Positions 36,016 through 45,002 of a stretch of 64,000 bases of DNA are shown here, piece by piece. The notes below the pieces were generated by a model, which was not told the DNA's origin, did not search any database, and worked only from the letters and a program-made list of their open reading frames with translations. Within the stretch, counting starts at the first letter, position 1; each line of letters opens with the position of its first letter. This DNA is from Paraburkholderia antibiotica (lineage in GTDB: Bacteria; Pseudomonadota; Gammaproteobacteria; Burkholderiales; Burkholderiaceae), in contig NZ_JABBFZ010000003.1 of assembly GCF_012927125.1 (NCBI RefSeq), positions 310,001 through 374,000 of the forward strand, in the 5' to 3' direction. The translations under genes and the position numbers were made by a program.

Positions 36016-36975
36016 ATGAGTCGAACGATCGTCGTCACCGGCGCCAACGGTTTCGTCGGCCAGGCCGTGTCCCGTGCGCTGCTGCGGCGCGGCGACCGCG
36101 TCGTCGGCGTGGTGCGCCGGGCGCAGAGCGGCGTCGAAGGCATGCAGGAATGGCTGCTCGACACCGAGGACTTCGCCGGCATCGAGCAGCGCTGGCCGGT
36201 CGCGCTGACCTGCGACGCGGTGGTCCATCTGGCCGCGCGCGTACACGTGATGCACGAGACCTTGACCGACCCGCTCGCCGCCTATCGCGCGACCAACGTC
36301 GAAGGCAGCTTGCGGGTCGCCGCCGCGGCGCGGCGCGCGGGCGCGCGGCGCTTCGTGTTCGTCAGCAGCATCAAGGCGGTGGGCGAGGCGAGTGCGCGGC
36401 AGCCCATCGCCGAAACCGATCCGCCCGCGCCGGCCGATCCCTACGGCATCTCAAAACTGGAAGCCGAGCGCGCGCTGTTCGACTACGGCCGCGAGTCGGG
36501 TCTCGAAGTCGTGGTCGTGCGTCCGCCGCTGGTCTACGGGCCGGGCGTGCGCGCGAACTTCCTGCAACTGATGAACGCGATCGCGAAGGGCATCCCGCTG
36601 CCGCTCGGCGCGGTCGCTGCGCGGCGCAGCCTCGTGTTCGTCGACAACCTCGCGGATGCCATCGTGCATTGCACGACCGATCCACGCGCGGCCGGCGAGA
36701 CCTTTCACGTGACCGACGGCCGCGATCTCAGCGTGCCGGAACTCGTGCGTCTGCTGGCCACACAATTGCATGCCCCGGCCCGGCTGGTGCCGGTGCCGGC
36801 CGGCGTGCTGCGCGTCGCTGGCCGTCTGAGCGGCCGCTCCGCGCAGATCGAGCGGCTGATCGGCGAATTGCGGCTCGACAGTTCGCATATCCGCGAACGT
36901 CTCGGCTGGTATCCGCCGCACACGATCGAGCATGGCTTGCTCGAAACCGCCGCCTGGTATCGCGCCACGCATTGA
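36016..36975 (+). CDS. UDP-sugar epimerase-like SDR (WbpV/WbiG type)
   Basis: 319-residue extended SDR: IVVTGANGFVGQAVSRAL, VHLAARVHVMHE, FVSSIKAVGE, catalytic YGISK, and VVRPPLVYGPGVRANFLQLM. This matches epimerases of the WbpV/WbiG group that form nucleotide sugars for O-antigen. The frame is open to 35857, but the ATG at 36016 sits next to a GCAGGGA ribosome site and the Rossmann loop follows directly. It heads a three-gene plus-strand unit with a lipid-carrier transferase and a WbpM-like dehydratase, an order seen in Burkholderia O-antigen loci (from memory, wbiGHI). Confidence 0.87.
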   Translation: MSRTIVVTGANGFVGQAVSRALLRRGDRVVGVVRRAQSGVEGMQEWLLDTEDFAGIEQRWPVALTCDAVVHLAARVHVMHETLTDPLAAYRATNVEGSLRVAAAARRAGARRFVFVSSIKAVGEASARQPIAETDPPAPADPYGISKLEAERALFDYGRESGLEVVVVRPPLVYGPGVRANFLQLMNAIAKGIPLPLGAVAARRSLVFVDNLADAIVHCTTDPRAAGETFHVTDGRDLSVPELVRLLATQLHAPARLVPVPAGVLRVAGRLSGRSAQIERLIGELRLDSSHIRERLGWYPPHTIEHGLLETAAWYRATH

Positions 36976-37033
36976 GCGTCGCGCTTGCCTCGAACCCGCG
37001 TTGAATTTCGCCCTGAACTGAGCGCCCCATCGA

Positions 37034-38053
37034 ATGCCTGCTTCGCACTCCGTCTCTTCCATCGTTCATCTGCTGCCGTGGGGCGTCGTCGCGCTCGTCG
37101 CGTGCGCGGCGATCCTGTGGGCGCTGCTTCGCACCGGGCTCGCCTGGCGTCTTGCCACCGACATCCCGAACGACCGCTCGCTGCACACGCGTCCGACGCC
37201 GCGCGTCGGCGGCTGGGGCATCGTGCCGGTCGCGCTGGTGCTGATCGCACTGGCGGCGCCCGCGTTGTGGCTGCCCGCGCTGGCCGCGGCGCTGCTTGCC
37301 GCGCTGTCGCAGATCGACGATCGACGCGGCCTGCCGGCGCGCGTGCGTTTCGGCGGCCACGCGGCGGCGGTCGCGGCGCTCATCGCCGTCTATCCGGCCG
37401 ACGTGCCGTGGTGGGCGCTCGCGGGCATGGCGGTTTTACTCGTCTGGCTCGTCAATCTTTACAACTTCATGGACGGCTCGGACGGTCTGGCCGGCGGCAT
37501 GGCGTTGTTCGGCTTCGGCGGCTACGCGGTGGCCGCGTCGATGTCGGCGCAGCCCGACCCGTCGCTCGCGGCGGCGAGCCTGATCGTTGCGGGCGCGGCG
37601 GCGGGCTTTCTGCTGTTCAACTTCCACCCGGCGCGGATCTTCCTCGGCGATGCCGGTTCGATCCCGCTCGGCTTTCTGGCCGGTGCGCTCGGCTACTGGG
37701 GCTGGCGCGAGGGCGTGTGGCCGGTGTGGTTTCCGGCGCTGTGCTTCGCGCCGTTCATCGGCGATGCGTCGGTCACCCTTCTTAAGCGTCTGCTGCGTGG
37801 CGAAAAATTTTGGCAGGCGCATCGCGAACACTACTATCAAAGACTGGTGCAGTCGGGTCTGGGCCACGCGTCGACCGCGTGGATTTGGTATTTGTTCATG
37901 ACGGCGGGCATAATGCTTGCTATCTGGGCACTACAGTTCGCCCTCCTGTATCAATGGCTGGTTGTCGCCGCATGGGTCGTCGTGCTTGTTGTCGCGGGGC
38001 TGTGTATTGATTGCCGCTGGCGGCGCCATGTGTCCCGTTCCGGGCCAATCTGA
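37034..38053 (+). CDS. Undecaprenyl-phosphate sugar-phosphate transferase (WecA/WbpL-like)
   Basis: Integral membrane enzyme that starts glycan synthesis by moving a HexNAc-1-phosphate from UDP-sugar to undecaprenyl phosphate. The 339-residue product has about ten hydrophobic segments. Family motifs are present: DIPNDRSLHTRPTPRVGG, SQIDDR (Mg-binding DD), LYNFMDGSDGLAGG, FLGDAGSIPLGF and AHREHYYQRLV. The last is the carbohydrate-recognition loop of the WbpL/WbiH-like group. It lies 58 bases after the epimerase gene and 11 before the dehydratase gene. The sugar may be FucNAc or QuiNAc given its neighbours, but this is inference. Confidence 0.93.
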   Translation: MPASHSVSSIVHLLPWGVVALVACAAILWALLRTGLAWRLATDIPNDRSLHTRPTPRVGGWGIVPVALVLIALAAPALWLPALAAALLAALSQIDDRRGLPARVRFGGHAAAVAALIAVYPADVPWWALAGMAVLLVWLVNLYNFMDGSDGLAGGMALFGFGGYAVAASMSAQPDPSLAAASLIVAGAAAGFLLFNFHPARIFLGDAGSIPLGFLAGALGYWGWREGVWPVWFPALCFAPFIGDASVTLLKRLLRGEKFWQAHREHYYQRLVQSGLGHASTAWIWYLFMTAGIMLAIWALQFALLYQWLVVAAWVVVLVVAGLCIDCRWRRHVSRSGPI

Positions 38054-38064
38054 GGTTCTGCGCA

Positions 38065-39945
38065 ATGAAAACATTCAAAGCCAGGTGGCTTTCGTTCAGT
38101 GCGTTTGCGTTCGACCTGTGCGCGGTGGCCCTCGCGTGGATGTTGGCCTACGTGATCCGTTTCAATGGGCCGGTGCCCGGGCCGTTCTGGTCGAGCGGGC
38201 TGCATGCGCTCGTCTGGGTGCTGCTGATCTACGCGGTGATGTTTCGCAGCTACGGGCTTTATCGCGGCATGTGGGTATTCGCGAGCCTGCCCGATCTGGT
38301 GCGGATCGCGAAGGCGATTGGCGTCGGCGGGCTGGTCGTGATGATCGCCTCGGCGCTGCTGCAGCCGGCGCCGATCGTGCCGCGCTCGGTGCTGATCGTG
38401 TCGCCGATGCTGCTGTTTCTGACGATGGGCGGTTCGCGCGCACTGTATCGCGCGGCCAAGGAGTTCTATCGCTACGGCGGTCTCGTCGGTCAGGGCAAGC
38501 CGGTGCTCGTGCTCGGTGCGGGCAATGCGGGCGCGAATCTCGTGCGCGAACTGAAGCGCTCGGGTGAATGGCGCCTCGTCGGCCTGCTCGACGACGATCT
38601 GATCAAGCACGGCCGTGAAATCTACGGCTATCGCGTGCTCGGCGCGATCAGCGATCTGCAGAAAATCAGCGCGGACCTGAAGGTCGAACATGTGATCATC
38701 GCGGTGCCGTCGGCATCGGTTGAAGCGCACCGCCGCATCGCGACGCTGTGCGTGCGCGCCGGCGTACGCGCGATGACACTGCCCGCGCTCACCGCGCTGA
38801 CGCAAGGTCAGGCGTTTCTGTCGCGGGTGCGCCAGATCGATCTCGAAGACCTGCTGGGCCGCGACCCGGTGACGATCGATACCGAACACGTCGCCGCGCT
38901 GCTGAAAAATCGCGTCGTGATGGTGACGGGCGCGGGCGGTTCGATCGGCTCGGAGTTGTGCCGGCAGATCCTGCGCTTTGGACCGGTGCAACTGGTCGCG
39001 TTCGACATCTCCGAATTCTCGATCTATCGTCTGAACGAAGAACTGCGCGACAAGTATCCGGAAGTGTCGGTGGTGCCGATCATCGGCGACGTGAAGGACT
39101 CGCTGCTGCTCGATCAGGTGATGGCGCGCTATTGCCCGCACATCGTGTTTCATGCGGCGGCGTACAAGCACGTGCCGCTGATGGAAGAGGTCAACACGTG
39201 GCAGGCGGTGCGCAACAACGTGCTCGGCACCTACCGCGTCGCGCGCGCGGCGATCCGCCATGACGTCGCGCATTTCGTGCTGATCTCGACCGACAAGGCC
39301 GTCAACCCGACCAACGTGATGGGCGCAAGCAAGCGGCTCGCCGAGATGGCCTGCTCGGCGCTGCAACACCAGGGCGCGCGGCGCACGCAGTTCGAAACCG
39401 TACGTTTCGGTAACGTGCTGGGCAGCGCCGGCAGCGTGATTCCGAAGTTCCAGGAGCAGATCGCGCGGGGCGGCCCGGTCACGGTCACGCATCCGGAGAT
39501 CACGCGCTTCTTCATGACGATTCCGGAGGCGTCGCAGCTGGTGCTGCAGGCGTCGAGCATGGGGCGCGGCGGCGAGATTTTCATTCTCGACATGGGCAAG
39601 CCGGTGCGCATCGCCGATCTCGCGCACGATCTGATCCGCCTGTACGGCTTCACCGAAGAGCAGATTCGCGTGGTGTTCACGGGCCTGCGGCCCGGCGAGA
39701 AGCTCTACGAGGAACTGCTCGCCGACGACGAAACGACCACACGCACCCCGCATTCGAAGCTGCGTATCGCGCAGGCGCGCGAGGTGCCGGACAGCCTGAT
39801 CGACAACCTGCTGCCGTGGCTGATGCAGCACCGCGTGCCGTCGGATGACGAAGTGCGGCGCGATCTGCGGCGCTGGGTGCCGGAGTATCTGCCGGCGAGT
39901 ACGACGACGCTGCGCACGGTGACGTCGGCGACGAAGGTGTCGTAA
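38065..39945 (+). CDS. WbpM/FlaA1-like nucleotide-sugar 4,6-dehydratase
   Basis: 626-residue membrane-anchored protein of the CapD/WbpM group. Four hydrophobic segments occupy about residues 8-125, followed by a first Rossmann domain (KPVLVLGAGNAGANLV). The catalytic SDR domain has VMVTGAGGSIGSELCRQI, HAAAYKHVPLMEE and STDKAVNPTNVMGASK. WbpM converts UDP-GlcNAc to UDP-4-keto-6-deoxy-GlcNAc, the entry to QuiNAc and FucNAc. The start ATG at 38065 is chosen over the open extension to 38011 because it begins the first membrane segment. A strong terminator follows. Confidence 0.93.
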   Translation: MKTFKARWLSFSAFAFDLCAVALAWMLAYVIRFNGPVPGPFWSSGLHALVWVLLIYAVMFRSYGLYRGMWVFASLPDLVRIAKAIGVGGLVVMIASALLQPAPIVPRSVLIVSPMLLFLTMGGSRALYRAAKEFYRYGGLVGQGKPVLVLGAGNAGANLVRELKRSGEWRLVGLLDDDLIKHGREIYGYRVLGAISDLQKISADLKVEHVIIAVPSASVEAHRRIATLCVRAGVRAMTLPALTALTQGQAFLSRVRQIDLEDLLGRDPVTIDTEHVAALLKNRVVMVTGAGGSIGSELCRQILRFGPVQLVAFDISEFSIYRLNEELRDKYPEVSVVPIIGDVKDSLLLDQVMARYCPHIVFHAAAYKHVPLMEEVNTWQAVRNNVLGTYRVARAAIRHDVAHFVLISTDKAVNPTNVMGASKRLAEMACSALQHQGARRTQFETVRFGNVLGSAGSVIPKFQEQIARGGPVTVTHPEITRFFMTIPEASQLVLQASSMGRGGEIFILDMGKPVRIADLAHDLIRLYGFTEEQIRVVFTGLRPGEKLYEELLADDETTTRTPHSKLRIAQAREVPDSLIDNLLPWLMQHRVPSDDEVRRDLRRWVPEYLPASTTTLRTVTSATKVS

Positions 39946-39981
39946 GCACACAAGCCGTCCGATCGAGTATCGGCATCAACG

Positions 39982-40010
39982 AAAAAGGCGCCCGTGGGCG
40001 CCTTTTTTTT
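39982..40010. terminator. Bidirectional rho-independent terminator
   Basis: AAAAA at 39982-39986, GGCGCCC at 39987-39993, a 2-base loop, GGGCGCC at 39996-40002, then eight T at 40003-40010. It ends the epimerase-transferase-dehydratase unit and, read on the minus strand, the second WecA-like gene. Confidence 0.92.
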
Positions 40011-40034
40011 GATGTTTGCTTATTTGATGCTTAC

Positions 40035-41135
40035 TTACCGCTTCGCTTTCCTCACCACCATCCACCGCGGCGACTTGAACCGCACGATGCTCATATACAG
40101 CCATACGTAAGTTGCCGCGAACACCACCACGAAGCAGAAGAGATGCAGCGTGTGCCGCCAGAACAGCGTCGCCGGCACCACCGCGATCAGGCACAGCAGC
40201 CAGAGATACGGCGACGTCAGCGAGTTGCGCCGCGTCAGCTCGCGCGCGGTGCGCGCGCCGACGGCCCAGCGCATCAGCCGCTTGTAGACCAGCATATGCA
40301 GATGCACGCCGTCGGGAATGCCCGGCGACATGCCGCGAATGAATTTCTTCCGGTAGATCGAGAAGCAGGTCTCGAAGATCGGGTACATGAAGAGCAGCAC
40401 CGGATACCACGCGGACACGTCGTGATTGCGCATCACCAGCAGGATCGACAGTTCGGCGAGCATGAAGCCGATGAAGTATGCGCCGCCGTCGCCGAGAAAA
40501 ATCAGCCCGGCCGGGAAGTTCCAGATGAAGAAGCCGAGCACCGCGCCCATCATCATGAACGACGCCGACAGCACGACCGGGTCGTGCACCTGGAACGCGA
40601 CGTAGGCGAGCGACGCGAACATCATGAACGCGACCATCGACGCGAGGCCGTTGAAGCCGTCGATGATATTGATCGCGTTGGCGAGCGCGGCGACCGCGAG
40701 CACCGTGATCACGAACGAAACGGCCGCATACGACAGCAGGAAGTCGAGCGGCGGCACGCTGATGCGCGTGACCGCGATGTCGAGAAAGAACCACGCGAGC
40801 GCGGCGGCCGCCATCGTGCAGACGAGGCGCGCGAGCGGCGACACGCGTTTGGTCAGATCCTCCACGAGCCCCGAGCCGAATGCCGGCAGGCCGCATGCGA
40901 TCAACCCCAGAATGCCGCCCGACACGGCCGGATACGCGTAATGCAGTTGCACCGCGGAGACGATCAGGCCGATCAGGATGCCGGTGCCGCCGATGCGCGG
41001 CACCGGCCGCGCGTGGAATTTCTGCACGCCGCCCAGATCGCTATCGGTCGAGAATTTTTCATGCAGATGCGCATAGCGCACGATCAACAGCGTGATCAGC
41101 AGGGAAACGAGAAAGCCGAGCGCAAAACTGAGCAT
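40035..41135 (-). CDS. Second WecA/MraY-like glycosyl-1-phosphate transferase
   Basis: 366-residue polytopic membrane enzyme of the polyprenyl-phosphate HexNAc-1-P transferase family. Seen: FHARPVPRIGGTG, LVEDLTKRVSP, ANAINIIDGFNGLASM, IFLGDGGAYFIGF, and the loop GIPDGVHLHMLVYKRLMRW. An open frame reaches a TTG at 41171, but that codon sits against a perfect TATAAT; ATG at 41135 starts the first membrane segment and is preferred. It duplicates the role of the gene at 37034, suggesting a separate glycan or a different initiating sugar. It is convergent with that unit across a shared terminator. Confidence 0.91.
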   Translation of the reverse strand: MLSFALGFLVSLLITLLIVRYAHLHEKFSTDSDLGGVQKFHARPVPRIGGTGILIGLIVSAVQLHYAYPAVSGGILGLIACGLPAFGSGLVEDLTKRVSPLARLVCTMAAAALAWFFLDIAVTRISVPPLDFLLSYAAVSFVITVLAVAALANAINIIDGFNGLASMVAFMMFASLAYVAFQVHDPVVLSASFMMMGAVLGFFIWNFPAGLIFLGDGGAYFIGFMLAELSILLVMRNHDVSAWYPVLLFMYPIFETCFSIYRKKFIRGMSPGIPDGVHLHMLVYKRLMRWAVGARTARELTRRNSLTSPYLWLLCLIAVVPATLFWRHTLHLFCFVVVFAATYVWLYMSIVRFKSPRWMVVRKAKR

Positions 41136-41557
41136 GAAAGTGGGCCTGAGCGAAGACGCGGAATTATACAAACGAAACGCACGGGGACCGGCGCGTATGC
41201 GAGTGTCGAAGCTTTCAGTCGCGCGCCCAAAAAATCCCAGATAGTGAGTGAAAAACCGCCCGCTGAGGCGCGCCAGTGCTCGCTTCTCATGGATTCCCCC
41301 TATGCGGCGAACGCGCGCGACGGCCGTAATCCTGGATGCGGCGAAGTGTAAGTCGCGCGCAACAGCCGCCTGGCGATCCGCTCCGGGCGATTCGTCGAAT
41401 CAGCCATCGAGTGAAGCCGTTGCACGGTGTTGTCGAGCCATCCGGTTCGGCGCGACCGTCGACGTTCAGCGATGCGTGGCGAGCTGTGTGCGCGTGCGAG
41501 TGTGAGTGCGATTGCCAACCTGTATCGCCGCATCAGGCAAGACGTTCCGGAGACCCA
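41136..41557. other. Divergent intergenic region, WecA-like gene / chemoreceptor
   Basis: 422 bases without a supportable gene. The left end holds a minus-strand TATAAT at 41163-41168. The right end holds the ribosome site (CCGGAG) of the chemoreceptor. A GT-rich purine/pyrimidine stretch lies near 41480-41515. No clear -35 partner or terminator was found. Confidence 0.5.
41163..41168 (-). promoter_or_regulatory. Candidate -10 element for the WecA-like gene
   Basis: Perfect TATAAT on the minus strand, 28 bases upstream of the ATG at 41135. The -35 position has no good TTGACA match, so this is tentative. Its presence argues against the upstream TTG start at 41171. Confidence 0.4.
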
Positions 41558-43123
41558 ATGCTAAACAACATCACAATTCGTGGCGGACTGACGCTGGTGA
41601 TCAGTGTGTTCGTCGCTTTCCTGCTGACGGTGATCGCCGTCGGCTACGGTGCGCTGAAGCTCGCCAACGACAGTCTCGACGACACCCAGCGCAGCGCCAT
41701 GGCGCTGTCGCATCTGAAGGCGAGTTCGGAGAAGCTGCTGCAGGTGCAGCTCGCGCTGGGCACCTATCAGACGCTCTTTAGCGTCGGCAAGCAGACCGAC
41801 GATCTGCTGCCGGCCGCGCACAAGGTGCTGGTCGAGTCGAACAAGGACTTCCGCAATTACATGGCTGGTCCGTTCGCGAGCGAGGCCGAACGCAAGCTTG
41901 CGCAAAGCGTCGGCGACGCGCGCGCGTCGCTCGTCGACAAGGCGATCGAGCCGGAATTCAAGGCGCTTACCGATTTCGACTTCAACACCTTCCGCAACAT
42001 TCAGGGCGATACGGCGAACAGTCTCTATGCGTCGTATTCGAAGGCGATCGACGCGCTCGAAAACGCGCAGATCGACAGCCAGCATCAGCAGGCCGCGACC
42101 GGCGTGCGGCGCTTCCAGCTCGCGACGCTGCTGTTCGGCGCGATCGCGGCGATCGCGCTCGTGATCGGCGTGGTCGCGCGCATCGGTTTGTCGTCGGCGC
42201 TGATCAAGCCGGTCAACGCGACGGTCAAACATTTCGAGCGCATCGCCGCCGGCGACCTGAGCGCGACGATCAAGGTGAAGTCGCGCAACGAGATGGGGCA
42301 ATTGCTCGGTGCGTTGACGCGGATGCGCGACGGCCTCGTCGATACGGTCGCGAAGGTGCGCGGCAGCACCAGTGCGATCACGCAGGGCGCGAACGAGATC
42401 GCGTCGGGCAACGCCGATCTGTCCGCGCGTACCGAGCAGCAGGCGGCCGCGTTGCAGCAGACCGCCGCGAGCATGGAGCAACTCTCCGCGACCGTGAAGC
42501 AGAACGCCGACAACGCGAAACAGGCGAACCGCCTCGCGCACGGCGCGCTCGATACGGTGACGCGCGGCGGCAAGGTGGTGTCGCGCGTCACCGAGACGAT
42601 GGACGGCATCAGCGAGTCGTCGCGCAAGGTCACGGAGATCATCGGCATGATCGAAGGGATCGCGTTTCAGACCAACATCCTCGCGCTGAACGCGGCGGTC
42701 GAAGCCGCGCGCGCGGGCGAGCAGGGACGCGGTTTCGCGGTGGTGGCCTCGGAAGTGCGCAGCCTCGCGCAACGCTCGGGCGCGGCGGCCAAGGAGATCA
42801 AGGAGTTGATCGGCGAATCGGCGTCGAAGGTCGAGGAGGGCGCGTCGCTGGTGTCGGACGCGCAGAAGACGATTCAGGAAGCGATGAAGGCCGTCGAGCG
42901 CGTGACCGGCGTGATGAGCGAGATCGAGGCGTCGGCGCTCGAACAGAGCGACGGCATCGAGCAGGTCAACAAGGCAGTCTCGCAGATCGACGAAGTCACG
43001 CAGCACAACGCGGCGCTCGTCGAGCAGGCGGCGGCCGCGGCGAAGTCGCTGGAGGAGCAGGCCATCGTTCTGAAGGAGGCTATTGCGGTGTTTCGGATCG
43101 AGGAGACGGGCGCGCTCGCCTAG
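41558..43123 (+). CDS. Methyl-accepting chemotaxis protein
   Basis: 521-residue membrane chemoreceptor. Membrane segment 1 is at ~11-32, a periplasmic four-helix-bundle-like sensor at ~33-185, and membrane segment 2 at ~188-208. A HAMP region follows, then a signalling domain with the conserved hairpin [18 protein letters not shown] and [18 protein letters not shown]. The usual Ala-rich tip segment is [12 protein letters not shown] here. There is no C-terminal pentapeptide for CheR docking (ends IEETGALA). The start ATG at 41558 follows CCGGAGACCCA; the open extension to 41336 is not homologous. It has no chemotaxis neighbours. Ligand unknown. Confidence 0.95.
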   Translation: MLNNITIRGGLTLVISVFVAFLLTVIAVGYGALKLANDSLDDTQRSAMALSHLKASSEKLLQVQLALGTYQTLFSVGKQTDDLLPAAHKVLVESNKDFRNYMAGPFASEAERKLAQSVGDARASLVDKAIEPEFKALTDFDFNTFRNIQGDTANSLYASYSKAIDALENAQIDSQHQQAATGVRRFQLATLLFGAIAAIALVIGVVARIGLSSALIKPVNATVKHFERIAAGDLSATIKVKSRNEMGQLLGALTRMRDGLVDTVAKVRGSTSAITQGANEIASGNADLSARTEQQAAALQQTAASMEQLSATVKQNADNAKQANRLAHGALDTVTRGGKVVSRVTETMDGISESSRKVTEIIGMIEGIAFQTNILALNAAVEAARAGEQGRGFAVVASEVRSLAQRSGAAAKEIKELIGESASKVEEGASLVSDAQKTIQEAMKAVERVTGVMSEIEASALEQSDGIEQVNKAVSQIDEVTQHNAALVEQAAAAAKSLEEQAIVLKEAIAVFRIEETGALA

Positions 43124-43185
43124 CGCGCTCATTTGGGGCGCTTACCTGGCGCGCTAATTTGGCACGTTCAGCTGGCGCTCATGCC
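43122..43185 (+). repeat. Degenerate 26-base tandem repeat after the chemoreceptor
   Basis: Units at 43122-43147 and 43148-43173 agree at 19 of 26 positions, with a partial third copy starting at 43174. It overlaps the chemoreceptor stop codon. Function unknown. Confidence 0.4.
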
Positions 43186-43358
43186 GTGGTCATGCGCGGC
43201 TGCCTGCCGATGGCAGCGCGCACTTACCTTAGAATCCTGCTTTCCATTTTGATCTGCGTTTTTGCTGCCGGTAATTGCCACGCTCCTCATCGGGTGATTC
43301 GCTGAAGAGCCGCGCCGGATCATCGTAAGACGCCGAATAAAACGAAAACAGGTGTTCT

Positions 43359-44912
43359 ATGCTCAAGGGGTTGGCCGCATTTTTCATTTCGGCGCTCTGT
43401 GTCGGACTGTTCATCATCGTGTTCGGCCAGACCTTCGCGTCCGTTCAGCTTCACGAAGTCGGCGATTTCGCGGCGAATTCGTTGCTGATTGCGGACGCGA
43501 AGCATTTGAAGCTGCTCGTTGGAAACTACTCGCGCATCGGGTTCAATCATCCGGGGCCGGCGTTTCTCTACGTGCTTGCCGCGGGCGAGATCGTATTTTT
43601 CGATCTGACGCACTGGGTCGCGTCGCCGTTTGCCGGTCAGATCTATGCGGTTGCGCTGCTTTCCGGTTTCTGGATCGCGGCAATCGGCACACTCCTGATC
43701 AAAATGCAGCGAGGGGCCGACGGAGCCGTTGCGGCGGCCCTGGTCACGACGGCTATCTTCGTCGGCGTCACCGCGTACATCAACTATCAGGCCTTCGCAG
43801 GCCCGTGGTTTCCGCATCTCTACTACTTCGCTTTCGCTGCGTTCACTGTGTCCCTCGGCGCATTGATCATGGGGCGCGCGGACGGACTTCCATTGCTTGC
43901 CGTGAGCCTGGGTTTTCTTCTGAATGGCCATGCCTCGTTTCTTGGTATGACCGTCATCATGCTGGCGTGCGCGCTGCTAGCCAATAGCTGGATTGCCATC
44001 AGGTCGGGTTCCCGTGAAAGCCAGATATTGAGCCGCCATTACCTCGCGAGCCATTTTCGAACGATCGTAGCCGCATTGGCGATCGTGGTGCTTTTCCTGA
44101 TTCCTCTCGCGATCCGGACGATGCTTCATTTCCCCGGACCGCTCGCCGAATATGCGGCGTTCGGGCATGCCCACAAAGCCAATCGTGTCGTAGACGCCGT
44201 GCGCTTTGTCGGCCTGTTCTGGAGCAACGGAATCTTCGGCCTGCTCCTTGGCGCGGTGGCGTGCGCGGTCCTCGTGACCAACAAGCCCGCGCGAGAAAAC
44301 GAAGGCCGTGTCGCGCCTGAGCGGGCCTTGTCGTTAGCATTGGCCTGTGCGACGGTCGCTTTCCTCTTTTATGCCGTTGTCGGCGTCGACGATTTTTCGC
44401 TGATGTATGTCGGCATCTTCTACTACGTCGTGCCGGCTCTGGCGCTCACGTTGCTGGCGAAACGTTGTCTCGACAATCTGATGGTGGTGACGCTGCCGGT
44501 CGCCGTGATCGTTTGCGTGGCCGTGGGGGCGTTCACCGCGATCCGGATTCATCAGCCGCCCGAGAACGTTTCCCAGTACAACGACCCTCGAGTTCCCGGT
44601 GCTTACGCAGCGATCCGCAATCTCGAAGCGGGCGGCGGCCCGCTGGTTTTCGATCTCGATGGCACCGCGAAATGGGAGCAGCTGTGGCCGCTTCTGGTGG
44701 GCATCGAAGCGCAGGCGAAGCGCGAGGGCAGCGTGCCGTTTTGCATCGCGCAAAACTGGCAACTGGTGTTCACTCAGGCGGCGCGTTGCTCACCTGATGA
44801 AATGAGCCGCCCGCATCGGCGCTTTCTCGTGTCGGCGGTGCCGAAGGATGGTTTGAGCGGTGCGGTGAATATTGCCGGCTTGTACTTTTATCCGCGCGAA
44901 TCGGCGGAATGA
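43359..44912 (+). CDS. GT-C-like polytopic membrane protein
   Basis: 517-residue integral membrane protein with about eleven hydrophobic segments and a C-terminal soluble part of ~110 residues. After the first membrane segment comes HEVGDFAANSLLIADAKH and SRIGFNHPGPAFLYVLA, an arrangement like GT-C transferases that use polyprenyl-phosphate sugars. A Wzy-like polymerase is the other possibility. It resembles the 551-residue protein at 21967-23622 in architecture. It stands between the chemoreceptor and galE, 235 bases after the former, with no operon partner on its strand. Confidence 0.72.
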   Translation: MLKGLAAFFISALCVGLFIIVFGQTFASVQLHEVGDFAANSLLIADAKHLKLLVGNYSRIGFNHPGPAFLYVLAAGEIVFFDLTHWVASPFAGQIYAVALLSGFWIAAIGTLLIKMQRGADGAVAAALVTTAIFVGVTAYINYQAFAGPWFPHLYYFAFAAFTVSLGALIMGRADGLPLLAVSLGFLLNGHASFLGMTVIMLACALLANSWIAIRSGSRESQILSRHYLASHFRTIVAALAIVVLFLIPLAIRTMLHFPGPLAEYAAFGHAHKANRVVDAVRFVGLFWSNGIFGLLLGAVACAVLVTNKPARENEGRVAPERALSLALACATVAFLFYAVVGVDDFSLMYVGIFYYVVPALALTLLAKRCLDNLMVVTLPVAVIVCVAVGAFTAIRIHQPPENVSQYNDPRVPGAYAAIRNLEAGGGPLVFDLDGTAKWEQLWPLLVGIEAQAKREGSVPFCIAQNWQLVFTQAARCSPDEMSRPHRRFLVSAVPKDGLSGAVNIAGLYFYPRESAE

Positions 44913-45002
44913 AGCCGCTCGCAACATCGGACGAGCGATCACGCAGGTGTTGCCGGCCCGGCGCATTCTTCGATGATGCACCGGGCCCGCGGCTACATCA
45001 GG

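Noticed and set aside
37951-39951. 666-codon minus-strand open frame opposite the WbpM-like gene
   Set aside because: Shadow of the plus-strand gene; His/Arg-rich product without motifs.
41136-41171. TTG start at 41171 for the second WecA-like gene
   Set aside because: It overlaps a perfect TATAAT and adds residues outside the family; ATG at 41135 begins the first membrane segment.
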